NCBI GenBank assembly: GCA_934045075.1
Contig: OW203751.1
Location: forward strand, 6,893,822 to 6,957,821
Origin: Yponomeuta sedellus
Taxonomy: Eukaryota > Arthropoda > Insecta > Lepidoptera > Yponomeutidae
DNA length: 64,000 nucleotides
Direction of reading: 5' to 3'
This document shows positions 9,901 through 19,030 of the stretch, in pieces. Within the stretch, counting starts at the first letter, position 1. Every line of letters starts with the position of its first letter. Under the pieces are notes generated by a model, which saw nothing but the letters and a program-made list of their open reading frames with translations, did not search any database and was not told the origin of the DNA. Both the position numbers and the translations under genes were made by a program.

Positions 9901-12900
9901 CTTCTAAGAACGCTGTTGTGTGCAAAGCAGGGTTCGAAAGGATAATTATCTTGATAAAAATAGCTTGATAATTATCAATTGATAATAACAAAAATTTCGT
10001 TTATGCAAAGCAAACAAAACCTAGCAGCAAGATCTTAGTTGGCTATTAGGAATAGGTCAACAAATAAATTAAATTAAATTTGTTTATTGTTCAAAAGCAT
10101 AATGTGGGTTTGTACATCACTTAAACTATTTATCTATTAAATTATAATTACATGCTCATAATTTTCTTAGTTGTTAACAGTAGGTACATCATTAATATAA
10201 CTAAACAAGCCTTGATCAGTAATAGAAAGAAATGTACAATGGTGTTTGCTGGCCCTTATACTAAGCTAAAGCCTGTATGATAAGAGCCAGTAATCTCTGT
10301 TTGTAGAGCAAGATAGACTAGTACCGAATGTCGTGGCTGCTTAAAGAGAATAAGTTTAATTAAATGTAACAGAAAGTAGCATGTGTAATATAGAGATATT
10401 ACCATACCTATAATTATAACATTATAACAACAACTACATTTACAGTTTTTAATTAACAGTATTCATCTCATATTCAGTAATTGCATTTAACAAAAACAAG
10501 TTAACCCCTCTATCCCAGCCCTACGAAACTTGTTCTTGGGATCGGAAATTGAAAACCACTGGGAGAGAGGAGTCACGCACGCCGTCATACTTTGTGATTT
10601 GGGGAAAAATAATGTTAATGTTAAGGGATGTATCATCAAAGGGTATTATTTCAGCTTTTATTTAGTAATTTCCAACAGCTCTTCAGTTTCACAATATGAT
10701 AATTTAGACAGAAAGATGTTCATTGCTTTTTTACACTCAAAAAGTGTCAGTTCATAAATATTGAGAGATTTACTTATCAAATTATACAGGTAAGGACCAA
10801 GAAATCTAGTAGTTCTTTGAAAAAAGGCTGTGCGTCCCAGCTCAGTAGTACAAACCCTGTCCTTCCTGCGCCTATTTTTCAGTAAATTAGGATCAAAAGG
10901 CATGAGTTGATGTTGCCTTAGGATTAGTTTAAGTATAAACAATTGGCGTACAGTGAGCACGTTACATTCAAAATAGAGTTCGTTTGTAGGGTGACGAAAT
11001 GGCTTGGAGGTCATAACCTTCAGTACAAATAAGTGCCACTGCAGCTACAGCAGCAACACAGCCAGTGGAAATAGAATCAACATCGGATGAAGATATTCCT
11101 TTGGCATCTTTGGTCAATCCAATTTAATTATACATTAATCTGTGTTGGATTTTGAATAAAAATCATAAAATTTATTTACTTTTGTTATAATTGGCCAAAT
11201 TATAATGTATTTGTTATGAAACAATATAGCAAATTAATTTCTTACACGGGTGATAATTATCCAATAATGATCCGGATAATTATCGTATAATTATCAAGCA
11301 GCGTAATTATCTTGATAATTTCGAACCCTGGTGCAAAGCAAAAACACTAAACAATCTCCCACATAGGTATGGGTCTGTGCCCATACCCGTACCTAATCTC
11401 TGTAGATTAGGTATGAAACCTTTGCTAGGTTTCATGCCTTAGCTCTAAATGCCAATACGAAATAGACGATAAGAACGCTGTTGTGGGCAAGGCATAGGGA
11501 CGCACTATCGTATCCTGAATCGCTCGTAGCCCCGGCGGCCTAAGTGATCTTAAGCGATCACGGGAGCGATTAGATCAGGTAAGCAACATAGGGCGCGTTC
11601 AGTGCATGGATGGGTGACCGTCTATGACTAACGCTAGCGGCATTTTTCCGAGCGGTTCCCTGCTTCTTAAGGAACGTCAAGCAGTTGGTGTCTTAGGGCG
11701 GCTTGAAAACTTCTGACAGTAACACCAGCCACTAGTCTTGCAAGCCTCCTCCAATCTGGACTTGGCCCCGTCGTGTTGGAGTATGGCCTATACCTTCCTC
11801 AGGGAAGAGACCCGTGCCCCTCGGTGGGAGCATAATGGGTTGATGGTGATGATTATATCCGGTATTATGGACCGATAGTAGCACGCCTATGTAGGAGAGC
11901 TTTGGAAAGTATTCCGTTAATATTTTGCCAAAAGAATTATATTACCACACCCATAAATCCATGTTTGAGAAACAAAGGCATGTAGGAGAGCTTTGAAAAG
12001 TATTCAGTTAATTTTTTGCCAAAAGAATTATGCTATCACACCCATAAATCCATGTTTGAGAAACCAGGCACAGCAGAGTCCCGGCTTCCCCTAGGCCACC
12101 AGTGGAATGAAAATGATATTTGCATTATTTGCTTCCTCTAGTAACAGAAATATTTTGCACAGGGAAACAGGATAGTTTGATTTTTAAAAGGAGCTTATTT
12201 AATACATTTAAGATTAAAGAAGGTTACATTGCCTGGGTACATTGCCGTACCATTGTTCCATTGTCTGCGTGTTCGGCTTTTCATGTACCTATGCTACTGT
12301 ATTGTTTGTTTATGATTTCTTCCTGCTTAGATGCGTGCTTGTAACTAGATTCCTATGGCTTCACTTTGTATGTGAGTCTTATGTAAAGAAATGATTTATC
12401 TATCTATGTATCTTTGAAAGCATATATGCCACAGAGCTTCCCTGGGCGCACTTAGCCTCATAATTGGGCTGATATACTGCACTCTAATTATTAAAACAGG
12501 TTATAATAAACGATAACATTTCAAGTGGCTTTTTCATTGAATCCCTAGCCTGAGTCTGGATCGATTGACAAAATTGTTACGATTCTCTTCAATCAATTCA
12601 AAATCTAGGAAGACAGCTGCGCCAGTGAACTATCATAATCATGGTTGGTGTTGGCGACGGACCTTTTTTATTGTTTATTTTGAGTTTTTGTACATATTGC
12701 CTTTTTTACTTATGTCAGTTTTAAATTTAATTTCTGTCTATCTAGACAGAACAATTAGAACAATTAATAAGTCTTGTGTAAATATTATGATTGACTAAAC
12801 TCAGAATTATAAATAGAAATATATTTTTATTTAAAACAGAAGAGTAGGGCACCATACAGTGCTTAACAGTTGGCATGGCATTTAACTTGAGGTTTAGTTT

Positions 12901-14322
12901 CGATAGAAATTGTGACGCCTCGACATTGTAATGTGGATTCTGTCTAGAGTCTCTTCTTTACTTACCCTTTCGGTCAGGGTGTAGCAAAGGGTGTGCAAGG
13001 GAAAAAACACTTAGAAAAATTTTGCAAAAAAAATAGGGTCCCCGTAATGCATTCTTTTTATATTTTTAATCAAAGGGGGGCATCACAATGAGCAACTTTT
13101 CCCCCTAAAAAAAATATCTAAATTAAATATTTCAGATTTTACAGGCGATTTAAATTTTATATGGCTATACACAGAAGAAAAATTGACTTCAGAAAACAGG
13201 TCACCGTAGCCCCTTCTTTTTATAGTTTTAATCAAAGGAGGGCATCAAAATGAGCAACTTTTCCCCCTAAAAAAAATCTCTAAATTAAATATTTCAGATT
13301 TTAAATCGCCTGTAAAATCTCAAATATTTAATTTAGAGATTTTTTTTAAAGGGAAAAGTTGCTCATTTTGATGCCCCCCTTTGATTAAAAATATAAAAAG
13401 AAGGGGTTACGGGGACCCTATTTTTTTTGCAAAATTTTTCTAAGTGTTTTTTCCCTTGCACACCCTTTGCTACACCATGACCTACCTTTCCGCATCAGTG
13501 TCGTTTTGAAGATCGGCCAGCGACACTTCAAACACACGGTTCTTCAAGCCTTCAGAGGCGATTTTCGTACCCTGAAACAATTGTAGGTCTGAGAAACTGC
13601 GAATATTACGTAGATTGTAAGATGTAGATGGTTGCACGTTACATAATTCAAAGGGAACTTTATTGTTTAAGTGGGCTATATGCGTGCACAATAATACCAT
13701 GTGCCGGTTTTAGACCTGAAAGACAATGAATACACGTGTGGAATCCTGGGTGACCATAAATAGCACGTGTTTTCATTGAAATTCACGCCTTTTAGGCTCG
13801 GAATTCGTAAATTCGTAGTGCTTAGACTATGTTGGATCAAGACTAAAAACGGACAAAAATTACCTGGGTACGGTTGACAAGGGTGGTGCCCACCAGCCTC
13901 TTGGCGAACATAGACGGTGCCTTGACATCATACCAATCTTTACGGGTGAAAGGATCTACACTGGAAAAAAGTAACGCAAGTTGACATAACCTCAAAAGTT
14001 TCCAAGCTTACTACTCACACGAAACTTGCATATTATCACTATCTTTCTCAAACTAATTGCAGGTATTTGGAGGAGATATATATTCTTAATGCACACTATT
14101 GGAAGATAATACACAATAACAAATAACACTCCGGCTGACACGAGACCCCGACTTATATCGAGATATATCCCGGCAATCACAGGTTCCAAGGCCCATTTGA
14201 AAAATTTACGAAATAGCACAGAGGATAAATAAATAAACTCCGTCTATATTCCAAACTTACATCTTCTTTTTAACACCCTTTTTACCGCCTTTCGATAGGC
14301 CTTTATTCTTTCCGACCGCCAT
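3819..14322 (-). CDS. RpS3A: 40S ribosomal protein S3A (eS1), seven exons
   Basis: Structural protein of the 40S ribosomal subunit (eS1 family), located near the mRNA exit region. The minus-strand exons are 14322-14261, 13960-13864, 13571-13486, 8780-8685, 7661-7514, 5683-5522 and 3962-3819. They sum to 795 nt, 264 residues plus stop, the usual length in insects. Every junction is GT-AG and all phases agree. The start is the ATG in [16 protein letters not shown], and the C-terminus is the Gly/Lys/Glu-rich tail ending PPVQETV. A pyrimidine TOP tract lies 17-24 nt upstream of the ATG. Introns are 300, 292, 4705, 1023, 1830 and 1559 nt. The larger ones are full of transposons, and introns 3 and 4 each carry an H/ACA snoRNA candidate. 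The coding sequence looks intact. The gene points away from the desaturase at 25797. Confidence 0.97.
4411..4668. mobile_element. SINE family A, foldback copy
   Basis: The left end is the family tail reversed (TGCACTAACCCGTGCTAAGG, then CCTATTTAGAGGCTAAAAA). The right end is the same tail in plus orientation (GGAATTTTTAGCCTC), with a tRNA-like B box GGGTGCGAGTCCCGCC before it. The middle (4527-4600) is unrelated. This is in RpS3A intron 6. Confidence 0.6.
5002..5115 (+). repeat. Dispersed repeat (family F)
   Basis: Contains TTAGTCCACTGCTGGACATA and TAATGAGCGCCATAGCGCAA. Copies lie at 5240-5450, 28700-28855, 46635-46762, 53660-53880 and 58388-58500. No coding potential. Origin unclear. Confidence 0.6.
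5240..5450 (+). repeat. Dispersed repeat (family F), longer copy
   Basis: Same blocks as at 5002, extended by GTGTCCCTTAGTCGCCTTTT and TACGACACCC. It lies about 70 bp downstream of RpS3A exon 6 on the minus strand, in intron 6. Confidence 0.6.
5522..5683 (-). CDS. RpS3A: RpS3A exon 6
   Basis: Residues 164-217 ([20 protein letters not shown]...DVYIRK). Acceptor CCGTTTTCAG, donor AAG|GTGAGA. Phase 0 end. Confidence 0.95.
6700..6785 (-). mobile_element. tRNA-derived SINE (family C), head fragment
   Basis: The minus strand reads GAGCGGTGGTAGCGGAGC then GTTCGAACCCCGACATGTACC, the same head as the fuller copy at 7199-7450. 5684-6700 of RpS3A intron 5 has no recognisable feature. Confidence 0.6.
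7199..7450 (+). mobile_element. tRNA-derived SINE (family C)
   Basis: tRNA-like A box GTGGTAGCGGAGCGGTGTAG and B box GGGTTCGAACCCCGG. The body includes CACTCGCTGACGGTGAAGG and ends near TAAGTGCGGAAATCTCAGG. An inverted near-full copy is at 27660-27912. It ends about 60 bp from exon 5 of RpS3A. Confidence 0.75.
7514..7661 (-). CDS. RpS3A: RpS3A exon 5
   Basis: Residues about 114-163 ([20 protein letters not shown]...YAQHTQ). Acceptor CAACCTCACAG, donor CAG|GTACCT. Phase 0 end. Confidence 0.95.
8310..8443 (-). ncRNA. Box H/ACA snoRNA candidate in RpS3A intron 4
   Basis: On the host strand the sequence folds as hairpin, H box, hairpin, ACA. The lower stem of hairpin 1 is TGCAG/CTGCA and the upper stem ATATGAAG/CTTCATAT, with TCCAGCT and CGTTTTATG as the two pocket strands. 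The H box is ACAACA (ANANNA). Hairpin 2 has ACATAA/TTATGT below and CCTTG/CAAGG above. The final ACA is followed by exactly three bases (AAT). A paralogue with compensating changes lies in intron 3 (9734-9866). Such RNAs guide pseudouridylation. The target is not identified. Confidence 0.75.
8539..8672 (+). mobile_element. tRNA-derived SINE (family A)
   Basis: Head GAGCTCAGTTGGAAGAGCGC, B box GGTTCGAATCCCGG, tail to GGTTGGTGCATTAAAGAG. It inserts into RpS3A intron 4, and its tail ends about 12 bp from the exon 4 splice donor. Confidence 0.75.
8685..8780 (-). CDS. RpS3A: RpS3A exon 4
   Basis: Residues about 82-113 ([20 protein letters not shown]...TDKL). Acceptor CTTCCTCCAG, donor CTAAG|GTAGTA. 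A SINE tail ends about 12 bp inside the following intron. A hAT-like element starts 68 bp upstream of the acceptor. Confidence 0.95.
8849..9309. mobile_element. hAT-like non-autonomous element, copy 1
   Basis: Termini CAGGGTTCGAAA and TTTCGAACCCTG, flanked by a perfect 8-bp target duplication TAGGAAAG (8841-8848 and 9310-9317). These are the hAT hallmarks. Subterminal GATAATTATC repeats are dense. The minus strand has a coding-like remnant ending in an acidic [10 protein letters not shown] type stretch, shared with two other copies. Confidence 0.85.
9402..9606 (-). mobile_element. SINE-like fragment related to family C
   Basis: Shares the GTACATAACTTAGGGAACAA and TTTACCGTTAGCGGTGGTAT blocks with the family C body, in inverted orientation. 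No tRNA head is left. Confidence 0.4.
9734..9866 (-). ncRNA. Box H/ACA snoRNA candidate in RpS3A intron 3
   Basis: Paralogue of the intron 4 candidate, on the host strand. Hairpin 1 keeps TGCAG/CTGCA and ATATG/CATAT, with AAGA/TCTT above. The pocket strands TCCAGCT and CGTTT are unchanged while the loops differ. The H box is ATATTA. Hairpin 2 keeps ACATAA/TTATGT, and the upper stem is CCTTTG/CAAAGG, a compensated version of CCTTG/CAAGG. The end is ACA plus three bases (TTT). Keeping the pairing while the sequence changes argues for a functional RNA. Confidence 0.75.
9928..11330. mobile_element. hAT-like element, copy 2, carrying a LINE insertion
   Basis: Termini CAGGGTTCGAAA and TTTCGAACCCTG with a perfect 8-bp target duplication GTGCAAAG (9920-9927 and 11331-11338). 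It is split by a LINE fragment at 10068-11024. Outside the LINE it matches copies 1 and 3, including the GAAATAGAATCA acidic remnant. Confidence 0.85.
10068..11024 (-). mobile_element. 5'-truncated LINE fragment (reverse transcriptase C-terminus)
   Basis: A minus-strand frame at 10658-11014 (118 aa) has the pattern of a LINE reverse transcriptase C-terminal region ([18 protein letters not shown]). The 3' end is A/T-rich. It is bounded by an 8-bp duplication ACAAATAA (10060-10067, 11025-11032) inside the hAT copy, so it inserted after the hAT element. Catalytic domains are absent. It is a dead-on-arrival copy. Confidence 0.75.
11520..11843 (+). mobile_element. 5S-rRNA-derived SINE (family B), diverged copy
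   Basis: The head keeps GGTAAGCAACATAGGGCGCG and CATGGATGGGTGACCG, matching the internal promoter of 5S rRNA. The tail contains the GGAGTATGGCCTA and AGAGACCCGTGCCCC blocks found in other copies. It is more diverged than the 57082 copy. Confidence 0.7.
11890..12066 (+). repeat. Two tandem copies of an ~88-bp unit
   Basis: The unit begins GTAGGAGAGCTTT and ends CCATGTTTGAGAAAC. The two copies are adjacent and differ at a few bases. RpS3A intron 3. 12070-12960 contains no recognisable gene. Confidence 0.7.
12972..13482. mobile_element. Foldback/MULE-like element with ~187-bp inverted arms
   Basis: Both ends read GGTCA-n-GGTGTAGCAAAGG inward, and the arms pair for about 187 bp (12972-13158 with 13298-13482). 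The flanks are TACCCTTTC (12963-12971) and TACCTTTCC (13483-13491), an imperfect 9-bp target duplication. Long arms with a 9-bp duplication suggest Mutator-like, but hAT-type cannot be excluded. The middle repeats part of an arm (13195-13297). It lies in RpS3A intron 3, and its right end forms part of the exon 3 donor. Confidence 0.8.
13486..13571 (-). CDS. RpS3A: RpS3A exon 3, donor rebuilt by a transposon
   Basis: Residues 54-81 ([20 protein letters not shown]...). The donor is AAAG|GTAGGT. Only GTA comes from the host target site. The following GGTCA is the terminus of the foldback element at 12972-13482. The original-looking donor context G|GTAAGT now lies on the far side of the element, at 12961-12966. 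Confidence 0.95.
13864..13960 (-). CDS. RpS3A: RpS3A exon 2
   Basis: Residues about 21-53 ([18 protein letters not shown]...NRTQ). Acceptor TTTTTTCCAG, donor CAG|GTAATT. Ends in phase 0. Confidence 0.95.
14261..14322 (-). CDS. RpS3A: RpS3A exon 1
   Basis: Codes residues 1-20 plus two bases (MAVGKNKGL...). The donor is AT|GTAAGT, a consensus site. The basic Gly/Lys-rich start is typical of eS1. Confidence 0.95.
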
Positions 14323-14338
14323 GTTCAAACACAAACTT

Positions 14339-14346
14339 GAGAAAGG
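14339..14346 (-). promoter_or_regulatory. 5' TOP tract of RpS3A
   Basis: CCTTTCTC on the minus strand, 17-24 nt upstream of the ATG. Ribosomal protein mRNAs start with a C followed by pyrimidines, so transcription probably begins here. No TATA box is obvious upstream. The start site itself is inferred. Confidence 0.5.
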
Positions 14347-14349
14347 CTG

Positions 14350-15420
14350 TTTGCTGCAGTGTTGCCAGGTTCTATTCGGTTCTTATCGCCAACGCCAATA
14401 CTTTAAGAAGTCTTGCTACCCGGCCAATAAAATGTAAAAATTGGAAAAAACTATCTATTGGGACCCCAAACTGAATAGTATTATTAAAAATTCAATGTAT
14501 TTCCATGAATCCAGTGCCTGACTCTTAATAATTATGTTTCTTTCACGTCAATCAGACAGACACACGGGTGTTTTTTTTTATTTTGCAGCATTTGCTTCTA
14601 TTTTCAACTTTCTAAATAATTTCTCTGTTAACTGGAAGAAGTTTGAAGCTTCTTTTGTGTTTTCATTATATGATAATCTTCGGGTATATCGTCGGCGTAG
14701 GTCGCGGTGAGAGTGGCTGGTGATTGAGGTATGTGCTATGTATAGTTATTGTTGAGAATCGGTTTAAGAGTTGGGACCTGGACATTCCAAATTGGCACTC
14801 GCGAAGTTGATTTCTCTCTCGCCTTGACTTGGAATAAATAGTCTGTATGAATTATACGATTATTTTAGATAGAATGTATGTGTTAGCAGCATTTTAACCT
14901 TGCACAGCAGTCCCTTAGACCATAAGCTTCTTAGAAAACTAGAAACGCGCCATACAGTTCTCATTGTTTTTTTATAGCTAAGCAGACTCTGTGTACTTAT
15001 TCGACTGTTGAGAGAATTTCTCGGCCACCAAACTGGTGGTCTAGAATAACAACATTTTAAACTTCCATACCGGCTTCTTGGGCAAGATTTAGTTGAGATC
15101 ATCACGTGCATGAAGTATTTTAACTGCATAATATTTTCTGTGAGACGCTAATAGCTAGTAGGACTGTAAAACGTAGACATATTTTAAAGAGCCTATCCGA
15201 CCTTTTCCGGTCGCTTTAAATAAATACATCAACAGGATTAGGATTACTTTTTGGTAGGTAGGTCTATGAATAACTCTTGGAGGTTATAAGGTAAAACCTG
15301 GGACCTTTCTAGGATCTAGTTTGATAGTAATCACTAACTTTACATTTCTTGGGTGGGAAAGACGGAACGGTTCATTCCTACCCTCCCACCAATATCCCAT
15401 ACGTAATTTAGTTCATTCAT
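14350..15420. other. Intergenic DNA, no feature recognised
   Basis: Divergent interval between RpS3A and the desaturase. I see no coding frame with family resemblance, no tRNA and no clear repeat in this part. Confidence 0.5.
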
Positions 15421-15423
15421 AAT

Positions 15424-15535
15424 TCATCATTATTAACCCTTGTTGTCCCCACTGCTGGGTTAAGGGTCTCTTCTGGCATCGCAGAAAGGTTAGGCCATAC
15501 TCCACCACGGGGGCCAAGTTCGGGTTGGTGATTTG
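15424..15535 (-). mobile_element. 5S-derived SINE (family B), 3' tail fragment
   Basis: Contains GTTGTCCCCACTGCTGGG, AGGTTAGGCCATACTCCACC and GGGGGCCAAGT, the reversed family tail. The 5S head is missing. Confidence 0.6.
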
Positions 15536-15789
15536 GTAATTTAGTTACATTAATTTAATTTTTTATCTAAATTTATAAAGGTTCATAAAATATAAAAGTC
15601 TCCGAATACCGCACTAAGCTCAAGTGGGTCTCCATTAATTCTCATAGGAACACTCACATCATCTTACTTATTTATTTAATACTGTTCTATCCAGCCCTGC
15701 TCCTTATATCAAAGAGTGCTTTATTTACATCAGCGATTCCCATAGCTGACCTAGACCTGACTCTGATGCTGAAGACGCCAAATCACTCG

Positions 15790-15925
15790 ACGAGGTCCTT
15801 GGGCAATTCATTTGCGGTGAGGGCTGACTAGATGGGGAATGATCTGCCAGTTTCAATAAGGCACTCTCCTTCCACAGCTGTCTTTAAAAGGAGAGTTCGT
15901 GATCTTAGTTTATTAGTCTAATCGT
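15790..15925 (+). mobile_element. LINE C-terminal fragment
   Basis: One frame reads NDLPVSIRHSPSTAVFKRRV then a stop, the usual end of Jockey/CR1-group reverse transcriptases. A related end occurs at 58301-58345 on the other strand. The rest of the LINE is missing. Confidence 0.55.
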
Positions 15926-16099
15926 TAAAATATTTGAATGCCTAAATACTAAAAGGGCACTTGTCCCATTTTTCATCCAAAAATGTTTTTTTTTCTTTAT
16001 TGTGTTGCCAGTACTGTTTTACACCGTCTGTGTAAAACAGGCACTTGTCACTGCTTATTTCGTGGTTCAAAAGTCGATCTTTTTTCTAGCATAATTACT

Positions 16100-16133
16100 A
16101 AAACGGCACTTGTCCATGGACAAGTGCCGTTTT
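16100..16133. repeat. Perfect 34-bp palindrome
   Basis: AAAACGGCACTTGTCCA followed immediately by its reverse complement. It is built from two head-to-head CACTTGTCC motifs of the host element. Confidence 0.85.
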
Positions 16134-16289
16134 TACAAAAAAGTCTGAACGAATCCATAGAACTGTCAGCGGTCAATAGTGGAGGGAATGTGATTTATTT
16201 GGTGCTGTGATTGATTGATTAAGGCGGCGGTTGATATTAAATTGGATAAAAGTTATCATTATGAGTGAAGAGTCAAGTCTTAAAAGAAA

Positions 16290-16636
<347 letters not shown>

Positions 16637-16637
<1 letters not shown>

Positions 16638-16698
16638 CTGTATCGACGATAGTTTTCTTCGTGCCGCACGGCACGAAGAAAACTATCGTCGATACAGT
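16637..16698. repeat. Perfect 30-bp inverted repeat with 2-nt spacer
   Basis: The left arm 16637-16666 starts ACTGTATCGACG. The right arm 16669-16698 is its exact reverse complement, and the spacer is CA. It abuts the GAAA array. Confidence 0.95.
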
Positions 16699-17251
16699 CA
16701 ATACATACCACAAGAATTTATAGACTTTTGGATAAATATATATAATTGGAGTGTGGAAAATTAATTAATGTTAACATGTACCTTAGTTTAGTTTTATTTA
16801 TATGTCAAACTTGAATGAATTAAAGTTTGACATATAAATACTTTGATCGTGGTTTTTTTATTTGCAGCAAAATGGTAAGAAGGGCACTTGTCCACCCGTA
16901 GTTAGTAATAGGGCACTTGTCCAATTATTTTTGTATTTATTTCTGGGAAATCTGCTATAAGGAAAAATCATATTTTCTTACAAACTGATAGGTATTTATA
17001 TATTTTAAAATATATAAAATAACCACGTAGTAAAACCTTATCATTAAATAAATATTTAGTTTTTATCCTCTCCTGTAAATTTCATAACAGCAAATTCATG
17101 TGTGACAAGTGGCCTTTTAGTATTTAGGCATTCATTTGTCCTCCTAAGTGTAGCGGTTATTACTTTCCTTGTCTTATGTAGAATTTCATTGTAAGATATA
17201 TATGTACGATTATAATAATTATAAGTTTATATAAGTAAAGGTACGTAAGTG

Positions 17252-18534
17252 TATTACAAGGGCTGCTACTTAATATATGCGGAATAAAAAAAATAAACAA
17301 ATGTATATGGCTAAATATGCTTTTATTGTTTTTCAAAGTATTCTCCACTATGATCGATGCACTTTTACATTCGATGAAACCAATTTGTAAAACACTTTTT
17401 CCACTCTGATTGAGGTATCTCCAAAACGTGCTGTTTGCACGCATTTACGGCATCTTCACGGGTTGAAAATCGTTGACCACGTAATTTTTTCTTTACATTT
17501 GGGAATAAATAGAAATCATTGGGAGCCAAATCAGGGCTGTACGGTGGATGACCCATCAATTCTATTGTTGACCATCCAAAAACATTGTTGTTTCCTGAGA
17601 TGTATGATAGCTGGTATTGTCATGGTGAAGTATGATTCTGCGTCGCTGGTTGTTTTGGCGTATTTCTTTAAATACTTCCGGCAAACAAATGGTCGTGTAC
17701 CACTCTGAATTAACCGTTCTGCGATTCTCCAGTGGTATTGTAGCCACAAACCATTAATACCAAAAAAGCAGGCCACCATTTGCTTTACAGTGCTTTTTGC
17801 ACGAGCCACTTTCATATGGTTCGGCTCATTTTGAAACACCCAAACTGTTGATTGTTGTTTAGTTTCGGGATCGTACGCAAAGATCCAGGATTCGTCACCT
17901 GTGCAAATATTATAAACAGATTTTGAGTCGCCTCCGTTGAATTTTTTTAAGGTTTTCTTGCACCATTCAACGCGAGCATCTTTTTGATCCTGAGTTAAGT
18001 TGTGCGGGATCCAACGCGAACAAATTTTTTTTACAGACAAATGTTCATGTAATATATTATCCTATGAATGCTCGTCATACATATGCCCCGAATAGCCTCT
18101 ATCTCGCGATACGTAACATGGCGGTCTTGCATTATTATTTTTCGCACAGCTTCAATATTTTGTGGCACAACCACCGATTTCGGGTGACCTTCTTTAACTT
18201 CGTCGGTGAGCTTACTGCGCCCGCGAATAAACTCACTAAACCAGTGATACACAGTCGTTTTTGATGGAGCTTCACCACCAAAAGTGGAAGTTAATTGATC
18301 TACGCACTGTTGTTGCGTTAAACTACGTCGAAAATCCTAGCACGAATATTTTCACAAGTGAGTTCAATTTTTTTCGATTTCAATTTAGTTCAACAAAACA
18401 CTAACGTATATAAGAGAAAAATATTAGCGGCCAGTATTTAAAAAAAGAACGAATTTGACCATGGAGGTCAGACATTGCGATTAAAATTATTGGAATCCCA
18501 GATTCCGCATACAAAAGTAGCAGCCTATGTATTA
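17252..18534 (-). mobile_element. mariner-type element, degenerate
   Basis: About 1.28 kb, the usual mariner size. The ends share GGCTGCTACTT and ATGCGGAAT blocks as inverted repeats of about 30 bp, flanked by TA. It encloses a broken mariner transposase on the minus strand. Confidence 0.8.
17365..18252 (-). pseudogene. mariner transposase pseudogene
   Basis: The minus strand carries transposase pieces in several frames. They are a helix-turn-helix region (RGRSKLTDEVKEGHPK, about 18252-18080), a central piece with TGDESWIFAYDPETKQQS, a piece with ILHHDN, and a terminal piece with PPYSPDLAPNDFYLFP. The three catalytic Asp positions (D-D-D) are all recognisable, but frameshifts separate the blocks, so no full protein is made. 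It lies between the hairpin-rich element and the BEL element. Confidence 0.85.
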
Positions 18535-18540
18535 TTAAGT

Positions 18541-18698
18541 ATAAATATGTATCAATATTCAAATTTGCACTGGCTACCAGTCTTTCTAATTTCCTTCAGC
18601 AACTTTAAATAGTAAGGTCGTGTGGAAAAAATTGCTTTTAACAATAAGCCTGCCAATTGTAATACGTACATTTGCAATTATTAAGTACTTATTTGTTG
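18541..18698 (+). mobile_element. LINE 3' tail, left half of a BEL insertion site
   Basis: CCTGCCAATTGTAATACG and following bases continue, after the BEL element, at 24978-25020 (GTGTACAATAAAGAATATTC). The same tail, uninterrupted, occurs at 54890-54990. Confidence 0.6.
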
Positions 18699-19009
18699 TG
18701 TCTATGGATGAGTGACGGATGTCACTGATTTTACTTTGTTTTCCTACGTCAATGAAAATAGATATTATACGTTTGCTGATTATTTGATATTTTGGTTTTT
18801 TGCTAAAGTTCACTATTATCCCGTACCTAAGTAGGTACCTTCACACTGGTCCTTCGAGGAAAGGCAAAATACCTACTTAGGTACGGGATAATAGTGAACT
18901 TTAGCAAAAAACCAAAATATCAAATAATCAGCAAACGTATAATATCTATTTTCATGGACGCAGGAAAACAAAGTAAAATCAGTGACATCCGTCACTCATC
19001 CATAGACAT
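18699..19009. repeat. Palindromic LTR end of the BEL element
   Basis: 19009 down to about 18866 is the start of the 3' LTR on the minus strand (TGTCTATGG...). 18699 to about 18868 is the same LTR start on the plus strand. The plus copy matches the 5' LTR at every base I compared, over about 170 nt. The adjacent minus arm differs from it at two bases near 18955-18961. Confidence 0.85.
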
Positions 19010-19030
19010 ACTCCCGGGGTTGAACTTAGT

